From: Klebsiella sp. BIGb0138
GTDB lineage: Bacteria > Pseudomonadota > Gammaproteobacteria > Enterobacterales > Enterobacteriaceae
Assembly (NCBI RefSeq): GCF_004342285.1
Contig: NZ_SMCV01000001.1
Span: 1-64,000 of the forward strand
DNA: 64,000 nucleotides
Direction: 5' to 3'
Position numbers and translations under genes: made by a program. The notes below the pieces were generated by a model that was not told the DNA's origin, did not search any database, and worked only from the letters and a program-made list of their open reading frames with translations. Of the stretch, positions 52,880-61,986 are shown piece by piece. How positions within the stretch are numbered: position 1 is the stretch's first letter; every line of letters begins with the position of its first letter.

Positions 52880-53842
52880 ATGCACACGCTCACCGCGCCC
52901 GCGCTGTATATCGCAGGCAATTACAATATTGATTTAATTATGGGTACCCTGGCGCACTGGCCCGCCCCCGGCACCGAAGTGATGCTGGAGCATAGCGCGC
53001 TGCGCCCCGGCGGCTCGGCGGGCAACTGCGCCCTGGCGGCGGCGGCAATGCAGATCCCGCACTGCACCGTCGGTTGCCAGGGGGACGACGCCTTTACCGC
53101 CTGGCTGGCGTCGCGGTTTCCCGGCAGCGCCGAACGCTGGCCGCAGTATCCGTGCGAGACCTCGCTGACGGTGGCGGTGACGCATCCGGATAAAGAGCGA
53201 TCGTTTCTCAGCAACTACGGGCATATCACCCGATTATCCGCCGACGATATTGTCGCCCAGCTCCCGGCTCAGGCGACGCCTGGCGATATCCTGTTGCTAT
53301 GCGGCACCTTTTTATGCACCACGCTGCTGCCGCAGTATCCTCAACTGCTCAGGGCGCTGCAGACGCGCGGTTTTCAGGTGGCGGTGGATACCGGCTGGCC
53401 GCCACACGGCTGGACCCCTGCCCTGCGCGAGACGGCGAATCGGTGGCTCGGGGACTGCGACTGGCTGCTGCTCAATGAGGTAGAGACGCTGGGCCTGGCC
53501 GATAGCCGCGAGCTGGCAGAGGCGGCCCGTACGCTGGCGGCCAGGCTGAGCGGCCGGGGGGGCTGCATCGTCAAGTGCGGCGCCGACGGCGCCTGGTGGT
53601 GGACGGCGGCGGCGGGCCATCATGCGCCAGCCACGACGATTGAGGTGATCGACACCATCGGCGCCGGCGACAGTTTTAATGCCGGTTTTCTCGCCGGGCT
53701 GTTAAACGGCCAGCCGGCGTCGCAGGCGTTACGCTGGGGCAATGCCGTTGCCGCGCACGCCATCAGCTCGTCCCCGCGTCAGTATCCCGACTGGCGCACC
53801 CTGCAACAGCATCTTGAGGAGGTCGCCGATGGCCAGCGTTGA
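52880..53842 (+). CDS. PfkB-family sugar kinase
   Basis: This 320-residue ribokinase-fold enzyme has the N-terminal signature LRPGGSAGNCALAAAAMQ near 42-60 and the C-terminal DTIGAGDSFNAGFLAGLL near 258-275, with Asp264 as the catalytic base and the anion hole in GAGD. It phosphorylates a sugar or nucleoside with ATP in the cytosol. Its place between the permease and ATPase genes (the ATPase ATG overlaps its end by 14 bp) shows it acts on the sugar the transporter brings in. The product cannot be read from sequence. Confidence 0.87.
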   Translation: MHTLTAPALYIAGNYNIDLIMGTLAHWPAPGTEVMLEHSALRPGGSAGNCALAAAAMQIPHCTVGCQGDDAFTAWLASRFPGSAERWPQYPCETSLTVAVTHPDKERSFLSNYGHITRLSADDIVAQLPAQATPGDILLLCGTFLCTTLLPQYPQLLRALQTRGFQVAVDTGWPPHGWTPALRETANRWLGDCDWLLLNEVETLGLADSRELAEAARTLAARLSGRGGCIVKCGADGAWWWTAAAGHHAPATTIEVIDTIGAGDSFNAGFLAGLLNGQPASQALRWGNAVAAHAISSSPRQYPDWRTLQQHLEEVADGQR

Positions 53843-54914
53843 ACTGGTAAAAGTCGCTAAACACTACGGTAAACAGACGGTGCTGCATCCGCTGGATCTG
53901 ACCATTCCTGACGGCAGTTTCACGGTGCTGGTGGGCCCCTCCGGCTGCGGAAAATCGACCCTGCTACGGCTGCTGGCCGGGCTGGAGGCCTTGTCATCCG
54001 GCACCATTTTGATGAACCGTCAGCCGATCGACGATCTCGACCCCGCTGACCGTGATGTCGCCATGGTCTTTCAGAGCTACGCGCTCTACCCCCACCTGAC
54101 GGTGGCGGAAAACCTCGCCTTTCATATGCAGGTCAAAAAGGTCGATAAGGCGACGCAAAAAAGCAAAGTACAGCAGATCGCCAGCATGCTCGGAATCGAT
54201 AAGCTGCTCGCCCGCTATCCGCGGGCGCTCTCCGGCGGCCAGCGCCAGCGCGTGGCGATGGGCCGGGCGATGGTGCGCAACCCGCAGGTCTTCCTGTTTG
54301 ATGAGCCGCTTTCCAACCTTGACGCCCAGCTGCGCATGGAGCTACGGGCCGAAATAAAATCGCTGCATCAGCGTTTTAACACCACCATGATTTACGTGAC
54401 CCACGATCAGGTCGAGGCGATGACCCTCGCCGACCAAATCGTGGTGATGCGCGATGGGGTTATCATCCAGCAAGGCGCGCCGCTGGCCATCTACGACAGC
54501 CCCTGCAACACCTTTGTCGCCCGCTTTATCGGTTCGCCGCCGATGAACCTGCTGGAAGGTCAGATTGCCGCTCGCGACGGTCAGCCGGGGGTGCAGTGCG
54601 GCGAGCTCTGGCTGGCGCTGCCCGAACGCTGGCATCAGGCCGCCGCGCGGCAGGGGGCGGCGCCGGTGATTGTCGGCCTGCGGCCGCAGGATATCCAGCC
54701 TGCCGCCGATGGGCTACCGGGCACGGTCAATATTATGGAGGTCACCGGCGAGTCCACCTTGCTGCACCTGGACTGGCAGGGCTTCCCGATTCACGTACAG
54801 GTCGCCGGGCGTTCCGGGGCCCGGGTGCGGCAGCCATTATCCCTCGCCGCCCGGCGCGAAAAAATCCATCTCTTCGATGCCGCCAGCGGCGAACGACTGG
54901 CGCAGACCTCATAA
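53829..54914 (+). CDS. Sugar ABC ATP-binding protein (MalK/UgpC-like)
   Basis: This 361-residue CUT1 ATPase has Walker A GPSGCGKST near 37-45, Q-loop VFQSYALYPHL, signature LSGGQRQR, Walker B VFLFDEPLSNLD, and the switch His in IYVTHDQVEA. The C-terminal ~120 residues form the TOBE/OB-type regulatory domain (VIVGLRPQDIQ). The ATG overlaps the kinase gene. It is the last gene of the operon and is followed by a hairpin shared with the convergent MFS gene. Confidence 0.92.
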   Translation: MASVELVKVAKHYGKQTVLHPLDLTIPDGSFTVLVGPSGCGKSTLLRLLAGLEALSSGTILMNRQPIDDLDPADRDVAMVFQSYALYPHLTVAENLAFHMQVKKVDKATQKSKVQQIASMLGIDKLLARYPRALSGGQRQRVAMGRAMVRNPQVFLFDEPLSNLDAQLRMELRAEIKSLHQRFNTTMIYVTHDQVEAMTLADQIVVMRDGVIIQQGAPLAIYDSPCNTFVARFIGSPPMNLLEGQIAARDGQPGVQCGELWLALPERWHQAAARQGAAPVIVGLRPQDIQPAADGLPGTVNIMEVTGESTLLHLDWQGFPIHVQVAGRSGARVRQPLSLAARREKIHLFDAASGERLAQTS

Positions 54915-54921
54915 CCGCCGC

Positions 54922-54945
54922 GGGCGGGTTACGCGACGCCCGCCC
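54922..54945. terminator. Hairpin between convergent ABC and MFS genes
   Basis: GGGCGGG and CCCGCCC pair across 10 bases, with GGCTTTCG after the plus-strand arm. The T-run is short. It may stop transcription from the sugar operon; on the minus strand it lies inside the stop region of the MFS gene. Confidence 0.5.
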
Positions 54946-56083
54946 GGCTTTCGCCAAAGTACGCCAGGTAGCGCATCCCGGCGAAACCGCCGAGGATGGC
55001 ACAAGCGATCAGCGCTCCCCCCAGCGATTGCCCCCATCCGGCCGCCGCCAGCCCAAGGCCGATCGGCACATAGTAGGCCAGCCCGAAAAGGGCCCCGGCG
55101 GTGCCGCGGCAATCGCTATACGCGCTCAATGCCGAACCGAGCACCAGCGGAATCGCCATGGCATAGGCGAGCGTAACCCCGGCCATCGGCAGCAGAAACA
55201 GCACGGAGTCACGCCAGAGGTAAACCGCCACGCCGCTGACAAAATGCAGGCAACAGGCGAGCAACAGCATGCGTCCCTGAGCGACGCCCTGACGTAACAG
55301 CCACCGATTCAACAGCGCCCCCGCCACGGACCCCACGGCCAGCGCAACGCCGCTGACGCCAAAAAGATCGCCCGGCTGACGCAGCCGGGCGAAGATAAAC
55401 GGCGCCAGGCTGTAGTAGCTGAACAGACTGATGTTGAATACCGCCACCAGCACCACCGCCAGGCCAATCTGCCCGTCCATCGCCATCCGGCGCAACACCG
55501 GCAGCCATGCGGTACTGACGCTCTGCGCCGGGCGCGTCTCCGGCATTAACCAGCCGCAAAGCAGGAGTAAGGCAGCGGCCAGCAGCGCCAGGGCGGAAAA
55601 CACGCCGTGCATGCCCCATCCGGCGGTGAGTAAAGCGCCGATATAGACGCCAGCCGCCGGACTCACCGCCAGCGCCAGGCCGATAATCGAAAACAGGCTG
55701 GCAAGCTGGCGGCCGTGACAGCAATCCCGCAGCACCGTCTGACTCACCACCGACCCGGTCGCCGCGCCAAACGCCGCCACCACCCGCGCCAGTAGCAGCA
55801 GCGTAAAATCCGCCACCATCAACGCCATCAGGCAGCCCAGGGCATATACCGCGAGCCCCGCCAGCAGCGCCGGCCGCCGGCCATAAAGATCGCTCACCCG
55901 TCCCCAGATCAGCACACCGAGGGCAAAACCGACAAAGTACACCGCCAGAGTTTGCGCCGCCTGCGGCGCGCTGACGGAAAAATAGCGGCTGATATCGGTC
56001 AGCGCCGGGCTGTATATCGTTTCCACAATCTGCGGAAACATCAGTAATGCGGTGACCAGCACCATGGCCGAACGCCCGAACAT
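54929..56083 (-). CDS. MFS transporter of the drug-efflux (Bcr/CflA-like) type
   Basis: This is a 384-residue membrane protein with twelve predicted spans. Motif A between helices 2 and 3 is GRVSDLYGRRPALLAG near 61-76, and the antiporter motif C is suggested by SIIGLALAVSPAAGVYIGALL near 130-150. The ATG at 56083 has AGGAGG five bases upstream, which decides against the GTG two codons earlier. It probably exports a drug-like molecule or metabolite by proton antiport. It is divergent from an AraC-type regulator that likely controls it. Confidence 0.83.
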   Translation of the reverse strand: MFGRSAMVLVTALLMFPQIVETIYSPALTDISRYFSVSAPQAAQTLAVYFVGFALGVLIWGRVSDLYGRRPALLAGLAVYALGCLMALMVADFTLLLLARVVAAFGAATGSVVSQTVLRDCCHGRQLASLFSIIGLALAVSPAAGVYIGALLTAGWGMHGVFSALALLAAALLLLCGWLMPETRPAQSVSTAWLPVLRRMAMDGQIGLAVVLVAVFNISLFSYYSLAPFIFARLRQPGDLFGVSGVALAVGSVAGALLNRWLLRQGVAQGRMLLLACCLHFVSGVAVYLWRDSVLFLLPMAGVTLAYAMAIPLVLGSALSAYSDCRGTAGALFGLAYYVPIGLGLAAAGWGQSLGGALIACAILGGFAGMRYLAYFGESRAGVA

Positions 56084-56131
56084 ATCCACCTCCTGATAAA
56101 TAAGAGGCGCTATTGTAAGCAGGCCGTCAAC

Positions 56132-56179
56132 CGGACATTATAAACATAATGACTTTATCTATCGGAAATCGGACATTAT
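56132..56179. repeat. Direct repeat CGGACATTAT in the MFS/AraC divergent promoter
   Basis: CGGACATTAT occurs at 56132-56141 and again at 56170-56179, 38 bp apart; the second copy overlaps the regulator's start codon. The first copy is also the left arm of CATTAT-AAAC-ATAATG. Paired direct repeats are the usual binding pattern for AraC-family proteins, so these are candidate sites for control of both genes. Confidence 0.55.
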
Positions 56180-56957
56180 GGCGTGGCTCGATGCCCATGA
56201 GGCTTTCAACCCCGAGGCGCTGAACAACGCGGTGGTCGGTGTCCAGTCGGCGCTGGGCAGCCATGACTCGGGCAGCCACCGGCATAGCATGGCGCAGATA
56301 CTGTTTACCCGTCAGGGCTGCGTGCGTCTGACGCTTAACGACGGCGCCCTGCTGTGCCTGCTGCCCCCCACCCGGGCGGCGTGGATCCCGGCGGGGATGC
56401 GCCATCGCGCGGAAATGAAAAATATCGTCGACTATCGTTCGGTCTGGTTTCAGCCGGCGCGCTTCCCTGCTCTCCCTCAGCGCCCGGCGATCCTGAACGT
56501 CGGTCCGCTGCTGCGCGAGCTGCTGGAATGCATGGCGGCAAGCCCGTGGGAAAGCGATTGGGAGAGCGGTACCGGCTGGCACCTGGCCGCGTTGTGCGAG
56601 GCGGAGATTGGCGCGGCGGCGCATGAGCCGATGATGCTCGCTCTGCCGCAGGATAGACGCCTTGCCGCGCTGGACGGCCACGCCCTGCCGCCGACCTTAC
56701 AGGCCCTTGCCGCGGACTGCGGAGCCAGCGAAAAGACCATCAGCCGCCTTTTTCGCCGCGACACCGGGATGTCTTATCAGCAGTGGCGGCAGCAGTGGCG
56801 ATTGATGAAGGCGGTGGAGCTGCTGGCGACGGGAAAACGCATCACCGACGCCGCGCAGGCGCTGGACTTCGCCAGCGACAGCGCCTTTATCTACTTTTTC
56901 CGCACCATGACCGGCATGACGCCGGGGCGCTATTTTTCGTCATCGGCGCGGGTTTAA
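56178..56957 (+). CDS. AraC-family regulator with cupin-like sensor domain
   Basis: This 259-residue protein has an N-terminal AraC_binding (cupin) domain (~20-110: GSHRHSMAQILFTRQGCVRL, then PPTRAAWIPAGMRH). Its C-terminal double HTH (~165-255) includes CGASEKTISRLFRRDTGMSYQQWRQQ and ASDSAFIYFFRTMTGMTPGRYF. This arrangement is typical of regulators next to efflux genes. It is divergent from the MFS gene, and its 3' end overlaps the Anbu gene end by 4 bp. The ribosome site is weak. Confidence 0.86.
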   Translation: MAWLDAHEAFNPEALNNAVVGVQSALGSHDSGSHRHSMAQILFTRQGCVRLTLNDGALLCLLPPTRAAWIPAGMRHRAEMKNIVDYRSVWFQPARFPALPQRPAILNVGPLLRELLECMAASPWESDWESGTGWHLAALCEAEIGAAAHEPMMLALPQDRRLAALDGHALPPTLQALAADCGASEKTISRLFRRDTGMSYQQWRQQWRLMKAVELLATGKRITDAAQALDFASDSAFIYFFRTMTGMTPGRYFSSSARV

Positions 56958-57694
56958 CGCTCGCACTCTGGCGCAAAGGGCGGCAGCTTCAGGAAGGTAC
57001 TTTGCAGCCCTTCGGACCACGCCTTGCGGATGGTGTTGAAGTACGGATCGCTTTCGGTGATGCGATGCTGCCCCGCGCTGCTCAGGCTCCCGCTGCGGTA
57101 CAGCAGCGTATCCAGCGGCAGGCCAACGGAGAGATTGCTGCGCAGCGTGGAATCAATCGAGATCAGCGCACAGCACATCGCCTGTTCCAGCGGCGTCTCC
57201 TGGCTTAACACCCGATCGATGATCGGTTTGCCATATTTGCTCTCGCCAATCTGGAAGTACGGGGTATCGCGCGAGGCTTCGATAAAGTTCCCTTCCGGAT
57301 AAATATGAAACAGCCGATGCGTTTCGCCGGCAATCTGCCCGCCCAGCAGCAGATTGCAGTTGAAGTTAGTATTGCCGCAGTGCTGCTGATTGCTGCTATC
57401 GCGCTGAATCACCTCCTGCAGCGTTTTGCCAATCAGCATCGCCGCGTCATACAGCGAGTTGACCTGCATCAGATTAGGCTCCTGCTGAGTCGCTATCCGC
57501 GTACTCAGCAGGCTTATCACGCTCTGGGTGGTGGCCAGGTTGCCTGCGGACTGCAGCACCAGGACCCGTTCGCCGTCCTCGGCAAAGACATGGAGCTTTT
57601 TAAAGGTCGCGATATGATCCACACCCGCATTGGTGCGGGAGTCGGAGGCAAACACCAGTCCATCCGCTAAACACATGGCCACACAGTAGGTCAT
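56954..57694 (-). CDS. Anbu: proteasome-like peptidase (HslV-related)
   Basis: This 246-residue protein belongs to the Ntn-hydrolase family and is the bacterial proteasome-like protein Anbu. The chain begins Met-Thr, so removal of Met exposes Thr as nucleophile. Further marks are LVFASDSRTNAGVDHI with the family Asp near 18 and the Lys near 32-33 in TFKKLHVF, and SAGNLATTQS near 49-58. It is the last gene of a four-gene operon with a transglutaminase, an alpha-E protein and an ATP-grasp enzyme. That set recurs in many bacteria and is predicted to tag and degrade peptides, but its cellular role is not settled. AGGAAC lies before the ATG. Confidence 0.9.
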   Translation of the reverse strand: MTYCVAMCLADGLVFASDSRTNAGVDHIATFKKLHVFAEDGERVLVLQSAGNLATTQSVISLLSTRIATQQEPNLMQVNSLYDAAMLIGKTLQEVIQRDSSNQQHCGNTNFNCNLLLGGQIAGETHRLFHIYPEGNFIEASRDTPYFQIGESKYGKPIIDRVLSQETPLEQAMCCALISIDSTLRSNLSVGLPLDTLLYRSGSLSSAGQHRITESDPYFNTIRKAWSEGLQSTFLKLPPFAPECER

Positions 57695-57712
57695 CGTTCT
57701 TTGTTCCTGCCC

Positions 57713-58528
57713 TTATTGCTGCTGCGCCTGTTGCGAATGCTCGCGCACTTCAGCGTTGGTTAACATAATTTCCCCGCCGCCGCCCAGCCGGGTGCCGCGC
57801 ACCGGACAGGCATCCAGATAGTCCAGCCCGGTCGCCAGACGCAGATGCTGATTCAAATGGCGGGTGTTGTTCGTGATATCAAATGATTTCCAGCGCCCGT
57901 TCAGCCACACCTCCGCCCAGGCGTGCATCGCGACATGCTGCGCATTATCGCTGTAGACGTAGCCGCTGACATAGCGCGCCGGGATATCCAGCGCGCGGCA
58001 GCAGGCGAGGAACACATGGGTATGATCCTGGCAGACCCCTTTCGCACGCGCAAAGGCATCGGCAGCGGAGTCCTGCACCTGAGTGGCCCCCGGTGAGTAT
58101 GGCATTCTCAGGCACAACTCCGCCATCAGTTGATCCAGACTCTCTTCCGGACGATCGCCGCGGTACAGGCGCTGGGCAAATTCGCGGATCGGTTCGTCGG
58201 CCCGGGTCAGCGGCGTGCAGCGTAAAAAAACCAGCGGCGAAAGCAGCTCCTCTTCCGCCACGTCGCTCTCCTCACAATCCTGGGCGATATCGACGATCCC
58301 GCTGGCGCGAATGGCGATCTCTTTGTGCGGGTTATCGAGGGTTAAGACATGCAGGACGTTGCCCCACGCGTCGGTGGTGGTGACCGCCGCCCCTTCCGGC
58401 AGCGTCAGCGTCCATGAGGAGATGGTTTGCCGCGCGGTGCTGCGCGGCGTCAGACGCAGATACTGGGTCGAAAATTTTACTTCTTCATCGTAGCCGTAGC
58501 GGGTCAGGTGATCGATGACCAGTTTCAT
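57713..58528 (-). CDS. Transglutaminase-like cysteine protease of the Anbu operon
   Basis: This 271-residue protein has an N-terminal beta domain (Bact_transglu_N, ~1-80: YGYDEEVKFSTQYLRLTPR) and a transglutaminase core with the triad Cys166 (GVCQDHTH), His202 (AMHAWAEVW) and Asp217 (SFDITN). Such enzymes cut or ligate peptide bonds. The start overlaps the alpha-E gene by 4 bp (ATGA-like), and GGAGG precedes it. In the predicted pathway it would act on a peptide product of the ATP-grasp enzyme. Confidence 0.9.
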   Translation of the reverse strand: MKLVIDHLTRYGYDEEVKFSTQYLRLTPRSTARQTISSWTLTLPEGAAVTTTDAWGNVLHVLTLDNPHKEIAIRASGIVDIAQDCEESDVAEEELLSPLVFLRCTPLTRADEPIREFAQRLYRGDRPEESLDQLMAELCLRMPYSPGATQVQDSAADAFARAKGVCQDHTHVFLACCRALDIPARYVSGYVYSDNAQHVAMHAWAEVWLNGRWKSFDITNNTRHLNQHLRLATGLDYLDACPVRGTRLGGGGEIMLTNAEVREHSQQAQQQ

Positions 58529-59454
58529 AGCGCCTCCAGATAGGTTTGTCGGATGCTGTCAGACAGCGCGTTAATCCGCGCCAGCAGCCCGTTGAGATAA
58601 GTTTGTAAATCCGCGCCCGCCAGATCGTCGCGGGTGCTAAAACGCAGATCGACGTTCAGCTGATGGGCCAGACGCAGCGGCAGATGCGAGCGATCGTTGG
58701 CAATATGCTCCAGTTGACCAATGAGGTCGGAAATACAGGCCCGCAGCGAGCGCGGCACGTCGTTGCGCAGAATCAGCAGCTCCATGACCGTCTCCCGGGT
58801 GACCGGCTGACGAAAAATACTGTTGTAGGCTTCGCGCGCGCCGACCGCGTTCAGCAGGGTATCCAGGCGGTAGTATTCGCGTACCGGGTCCGGGTCGCTG
58901 TTCAACTGCTGGTCTTTGATCAGCAGCAGCTGCGTGGTGGCGTAAGCGCGCTCAATCAGGGTGCCGATACCGATAAAGCTCAGGGCGTCGTTACGCAGCA
59001 GCGTACCGAGCACCGCGCCGCGAAACAGATGCACCCGCTCTTTCACCCATTCGAAAAAACCGTCGGTGCCGAGCTCGCTAATCCCCCGCTGACGCAGGTT
59101 GCGCAGCTCAATCCGGGTGGCGTTGATGCACTCCCACACCTCCGCGGACAGGCTGCCGCGTACCGCGTGAGCGTTGTTCCAGGCCATCTCCACGCAGCTA
59201 TAAATACTGCAGGGGTTATTGCCGTCGAGGGCGAAGAAATTGAGCAAATTGCTCATGGTGAAACGCGCGTGTCGCGCCTGAAACAGCTCATGGGTTACCG
59301 ATAAATTCAGCGGCAACGCCAGGTCGCGGGACTGCTGGCTATGACGCGGGATCATCGATAATTTCCAGGTCACATCCAGCACCCGGGCGTAGCTTTCCGC
59401 GCGCTCCAGATAGCGCGCCATCCAGAAAAGTTCACTTGCCGTCCGGCTTAACAT
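58525..59454 (-). CDS. Alpha-E (DUF403) domain protein of the Anbu operon
   Basis: This is a 309-residue, all-helical protein with the alpha-E start MLSRTASELFWMARYLERAE, which is the family signature. It contains several conserved Arg/Glu positions along the helices. No catalytic function is known. The family always travels with circularly permuted ATP-grasp and transglutaminase genes and may act as an adaptor or aminoacyl-type partner. It overlaps the ATP-grasp gene by 7 bp and the transglutaminase gene by 4 bp. Confidence 0.88.
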   Translation of the reverse strand: MLSRTASELFWMARYLERAESYARVLDVTWKLSMIPRHSQQSRDLALPLNLSVTHELFQARHARFTMSNLLNFFALDGNNPCSIYSCVEMAWNNAHAVRGSLSAEVWECINATRIELRNLRQRGISELGTDGFFEWVKERVHLFRGAVLGTLLRNDALSFIGIGTLIERAYATTQLLLIKDQQLNSDPDPVREYYRLDTLLNAVGAREAYNSIFRQPVTRETVMELLILRNDVPRSLRACISDLIGQLEHIANDRSHLPLRLAHQLNVDLRFSTRDDLAGADLQTYLNGLLARINALSDSIRQTYLEAL

Positions 59455-60887
59455 GATTCGCCATCCTCCATCACCCAGGTATCTTTGGTACCGCCGCCCT
59501 GCGATGAGTTCACCACCAGCGAGCCTTCGGTGAGCGCCACCCGCGTCAGGCCGCCGGGCACCAGGCGGATCTCCTGACCGGAGAGCACAAAGGGGCGTAA
59601 ATCGATGTGCCGCGGCGACAGGCCGTCTTCAACGAACGTCGGGCAGGTTGACAGCGCCAGGGTCTCCTGACCGATGTAGTTGGCCGGATTCGCCAGCAGA
59701 CGCTGGCGAAACGCCTCGCGCTCCTCATTCGTCGAGCGCGGCCCCACCAGCATGCCGTAGCCCCCGGCGCCGTGAACCTCCTTCACCACCATCAGCTCAA
59801 GGTTATTGAGCACATACTGCAGATCCTCCGGCTTGCGGCACTGCCAGGTCGGAATATTGTTCAGGATCGGCTGTTCGCCGAGATAGAAACGGATCATCTC
59901 CGGCACGAAGGGGTAGATTGATTTATCGTCCGCCACGCCGGTACCGATGGCGTTAGCCAGCACGACCCCGCCGGAGCGATACACCGACAGCAGGCCGGGT
60001 ACGCCAAGCATGGAGTCGGCGCGGAAGGCCAGCGGATCGAGATAGGCATCATCGATGCGGCGATAGATCACATCGACCCGCCGCGGCCCTTCGGTGGTGC
60101 GCATATAGACCGCGCCGGATTTGATAAACAGATCGGCGCTTTCCACCAGCTCCACGCCCATCTGCTGGGCAAGGAAACTGTGCTCGAAATAGGCGCTGTT
60201 AAAACGGCCCGGCGTCATGACCACCACGCAGGGATCGTCAACGGGGGAGCTTTCGCGCAGGGTCTGCAGCAGATAGCCAGGGTAGCGCTCCACCGGGGCA
60301 ATATGGTGATTTTCGAACATCTCCGGATAGAGACGCATCATCATCTTGCGGTTTTCGAGCATATAAGAGACCCCCGACGGGGTACGCAGATTATCCTCCA
60401 GCACGTAATACTGCCCGTCGCTATTGCGCACCATATCGACGCCGGTGATATGGGCGTAGGTATTATTGGGCAGATTGATACCCTGCATGCAGGGCTGATA
60501 TTGCTCATTCGCCAGGACCTGCTCGGCCGGAATAATCCCCGCCCGCAGGATGTTCTGCTCATGGTAGATATCGTAGAGAAAGGCGTTCAGCGCTTTCACC
60601 CGCTGACGAATCCCGCGATCGATTTTTTTCCACTCTCCGGCGGGAATAATGCGCGGCACGCTATCAAACGGAATCAGCCGTTCGGTGCCCTCATCTTCCC
60701 CATACACGTTAAAGGTGATGCCAATGCGGTGAAAAAGCAGCTCTGCCTGCGCTTTCTTTTGCCGGATAGAGAATTGGTCGGTGCTGTGAAACCATTGCCA
60801 CCAGGCGTTATAGTGGTGACGCTGCTGTCCCTGCGCGGTAAGCATCTCATCATAATAATGCCCGTCAGGAAGCGTTATTTTTATCAT
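59448..60887 (-). CDS. Circularly permuted ATP-grasp enzyme of the Anbu operon
   Basis: This 479-residue protein is of the circularly permuted ATP-grasp type 2 family (former DUF404/407). It shows FNVYGEDEGTERLIPFDSVPRIIP near 56-80, ADDKSIYPFVPEMIRFYLGEQPILNN near 325-350, and VVKEVHGAGGYGMLVGP near 375-392 with the ATP-binding Lys. The family is predicted to form amide bonds on peptides or glutathione-like substrates. It is the first gene of the operon with GGAGGAGACGG before the ATG, so operon expression starts here. Confidence 0.9.
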   Translation of the reverse strand: MIKITLPDGHYYDEMLTAQGQQRHHYNAWWQWFHSTDQFSIRQKKAQAELLFHRIGITFNVYGEDEGTERLIPFDSVPRIIPAGEWKKIDRGIRQRVKALNAFLYDIYHEQNILRAGIIPAEQVLANEQYQPCMQGINLPNNTYAHITGVDMVRNSDGQYYVLEDNLRTPSGVSYMLENRKMMMRLYPEMFENHHIAPVERYPGYLLQTLRESSPVDDPCVVVMTPGRFNSAYFEHSFLAQQMGVELVESADLFIKSGAVYMRTTEGPRRVDVIYRRIDDAYLDPLAFRADSMLGVPGLLSVYRSGGVVLANAIGTGVADDKSIYPFVPEMIRFYLGEQPILNNIPTWQCRKPEDLQYVLNNLELMVVKEVHGAGGYGMLVGPRSTNEEREAFRQRLLANPANYIGQETLALSTCPTFVEDGLSPRHIDLRPFVLSGQEIRLVPGGLTRVALTEGSLVVNSSQGGGTKDTWVMEDGESC

Positions 60888-61092
60888 GGCCGTCTCCTCC
60901 GGTTATACTCACTGTGGGGTAACCCCGAAAAGAGATAAGCATTTATTATGCCAGGTAGCGGGAAGCGAAGCGCGAGTGCAATCTCCCCTTCCCGCGCCGT
61001 TTAACTGTGCAAAAAATCACCCGCCACAGGCCTGATAATACGCCCGTCGTGCACCATCATGAGGCAAAAAAACCGCGCCTGCGCCATGACAG

Positions 61093-61986
61093 CTAGCGCT
61101 CGCGCAGCCAGCCGGCATAGTGCTCCGGCCATGCCACGGTGGGCGTACCGGGCCGCCCCATGGCGAAACCGTGGCCTCCGCGGGCATATCGATACAGGCT
61201 GACCGGCACCTGATGCTGCCGACAGGCGCCAGCCATTATCACGGTGTTATGCGGATCGGAGACCGGGTCATCCTCCGCCTGAACCAGAAAGCAGGGCGGC
61301 GTGTGGACATCGACGTAGGTTTGTACCGACCAGGCCCGGTCAACGGCTGCTGAGGCATGGGGGCCGGCCAGAATCCGGTGGGTGGCGGTATGGCTGTAAG
61401 GCGGCATCAGCGAAATAACCGGATAAATCAGCGCCGCCCCTGCGGCGCGCGCGGGCCGGGCGTCAAGCGCATCCGTGGGCGGATAAGAGACGAAGTCGGC
61501 CCGACAGGCCGCCATTCCCAGCAGATGCCCACCGGCGGAGAACCCCAGCAGGCTGACCTTTTTCTCCCGCCGGGCAATCAGGCGCAGCGCCCGCTGGGCG
61601 TCCTGCAGCGGCGCCGGCGCGCCGGCGCCCCACCCTTCGCCGGGCAGGCGGTAGCTCAGGACATAGGCGGTGTAGCCGCGCGCGGTGAGCCAGTCCGCGG
61701 CGGGCCAGGCCTCCTTCGCCATTTCAATACGCCGGTATCCGCCGCCCGCCGCAACCAGCACGCCGTGGCCGTTGGGTACCGCCGGACGCCAGACCGACAG
61801 CGACGGCCGGGCGATATGACTCAGCGCGCCGCGCGCGGAGAGCCGGGGGGCGCCGGATGGCCCGCCGCCGCCGGGAGGCTCTCCCGGCCATAAAGGCAGC
61901 GTTTCCTCGACGCGGCCGCTGGCTCGCGTACGCTGGGTCAGCAACAGCGCCGCAGCGCTAAACAGCAGAAAATGACGTCGATTCAT
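61093..61986 (-). CDS. Exported alpha/beta hydrolase (acetyl-xylan esterase/BD-FAE-like)
   Basis: This 297-residue protein begins with MNRRHFLLFSAAALLLT, a signal peptide (a lone RR, not a full Tat motif) cleaved near residue 22. The alpha/beta hydrolase core has the oxyanion segment GVLVAAGGGYRRI near 75-87, nucleophile Ser in GFSAGGH near 148-154, an acid in EDDPVSDP and the His in ARGGHGFAM near 270-278. Similar periplasmic esterases remove acetyl groups from sugars. It is monocistronic, with GGGAG before the ATG, and divergent from treA. Confidence 0.83.
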   Translation of the reverse strand: MNRRHFLLFSAAALLLTQRTRASGRVEETLPLWPGEPPGGGGPSGAPRLSARGALSHIARPSLSVWRPAVPNGHGVLVAAGGGYRRIEMAKEAWPAADWLTARGYTAYVLSYRLPGEGWGAGAPAPLQDAQRALRLIARREKKVSLLGFSAGGHLLGMAACRADFVSYPPTDALDARPARAAGAALIYPVISLMPPYSHTATHRILAGPHASAAVDRAWSVQTYVDVHTPPCFLVQAEDDPVSDPHNTVIMAGACRQHQVPVSLYRYARGGHGFAMGRPGTPTVAWPEHYAGWLRER

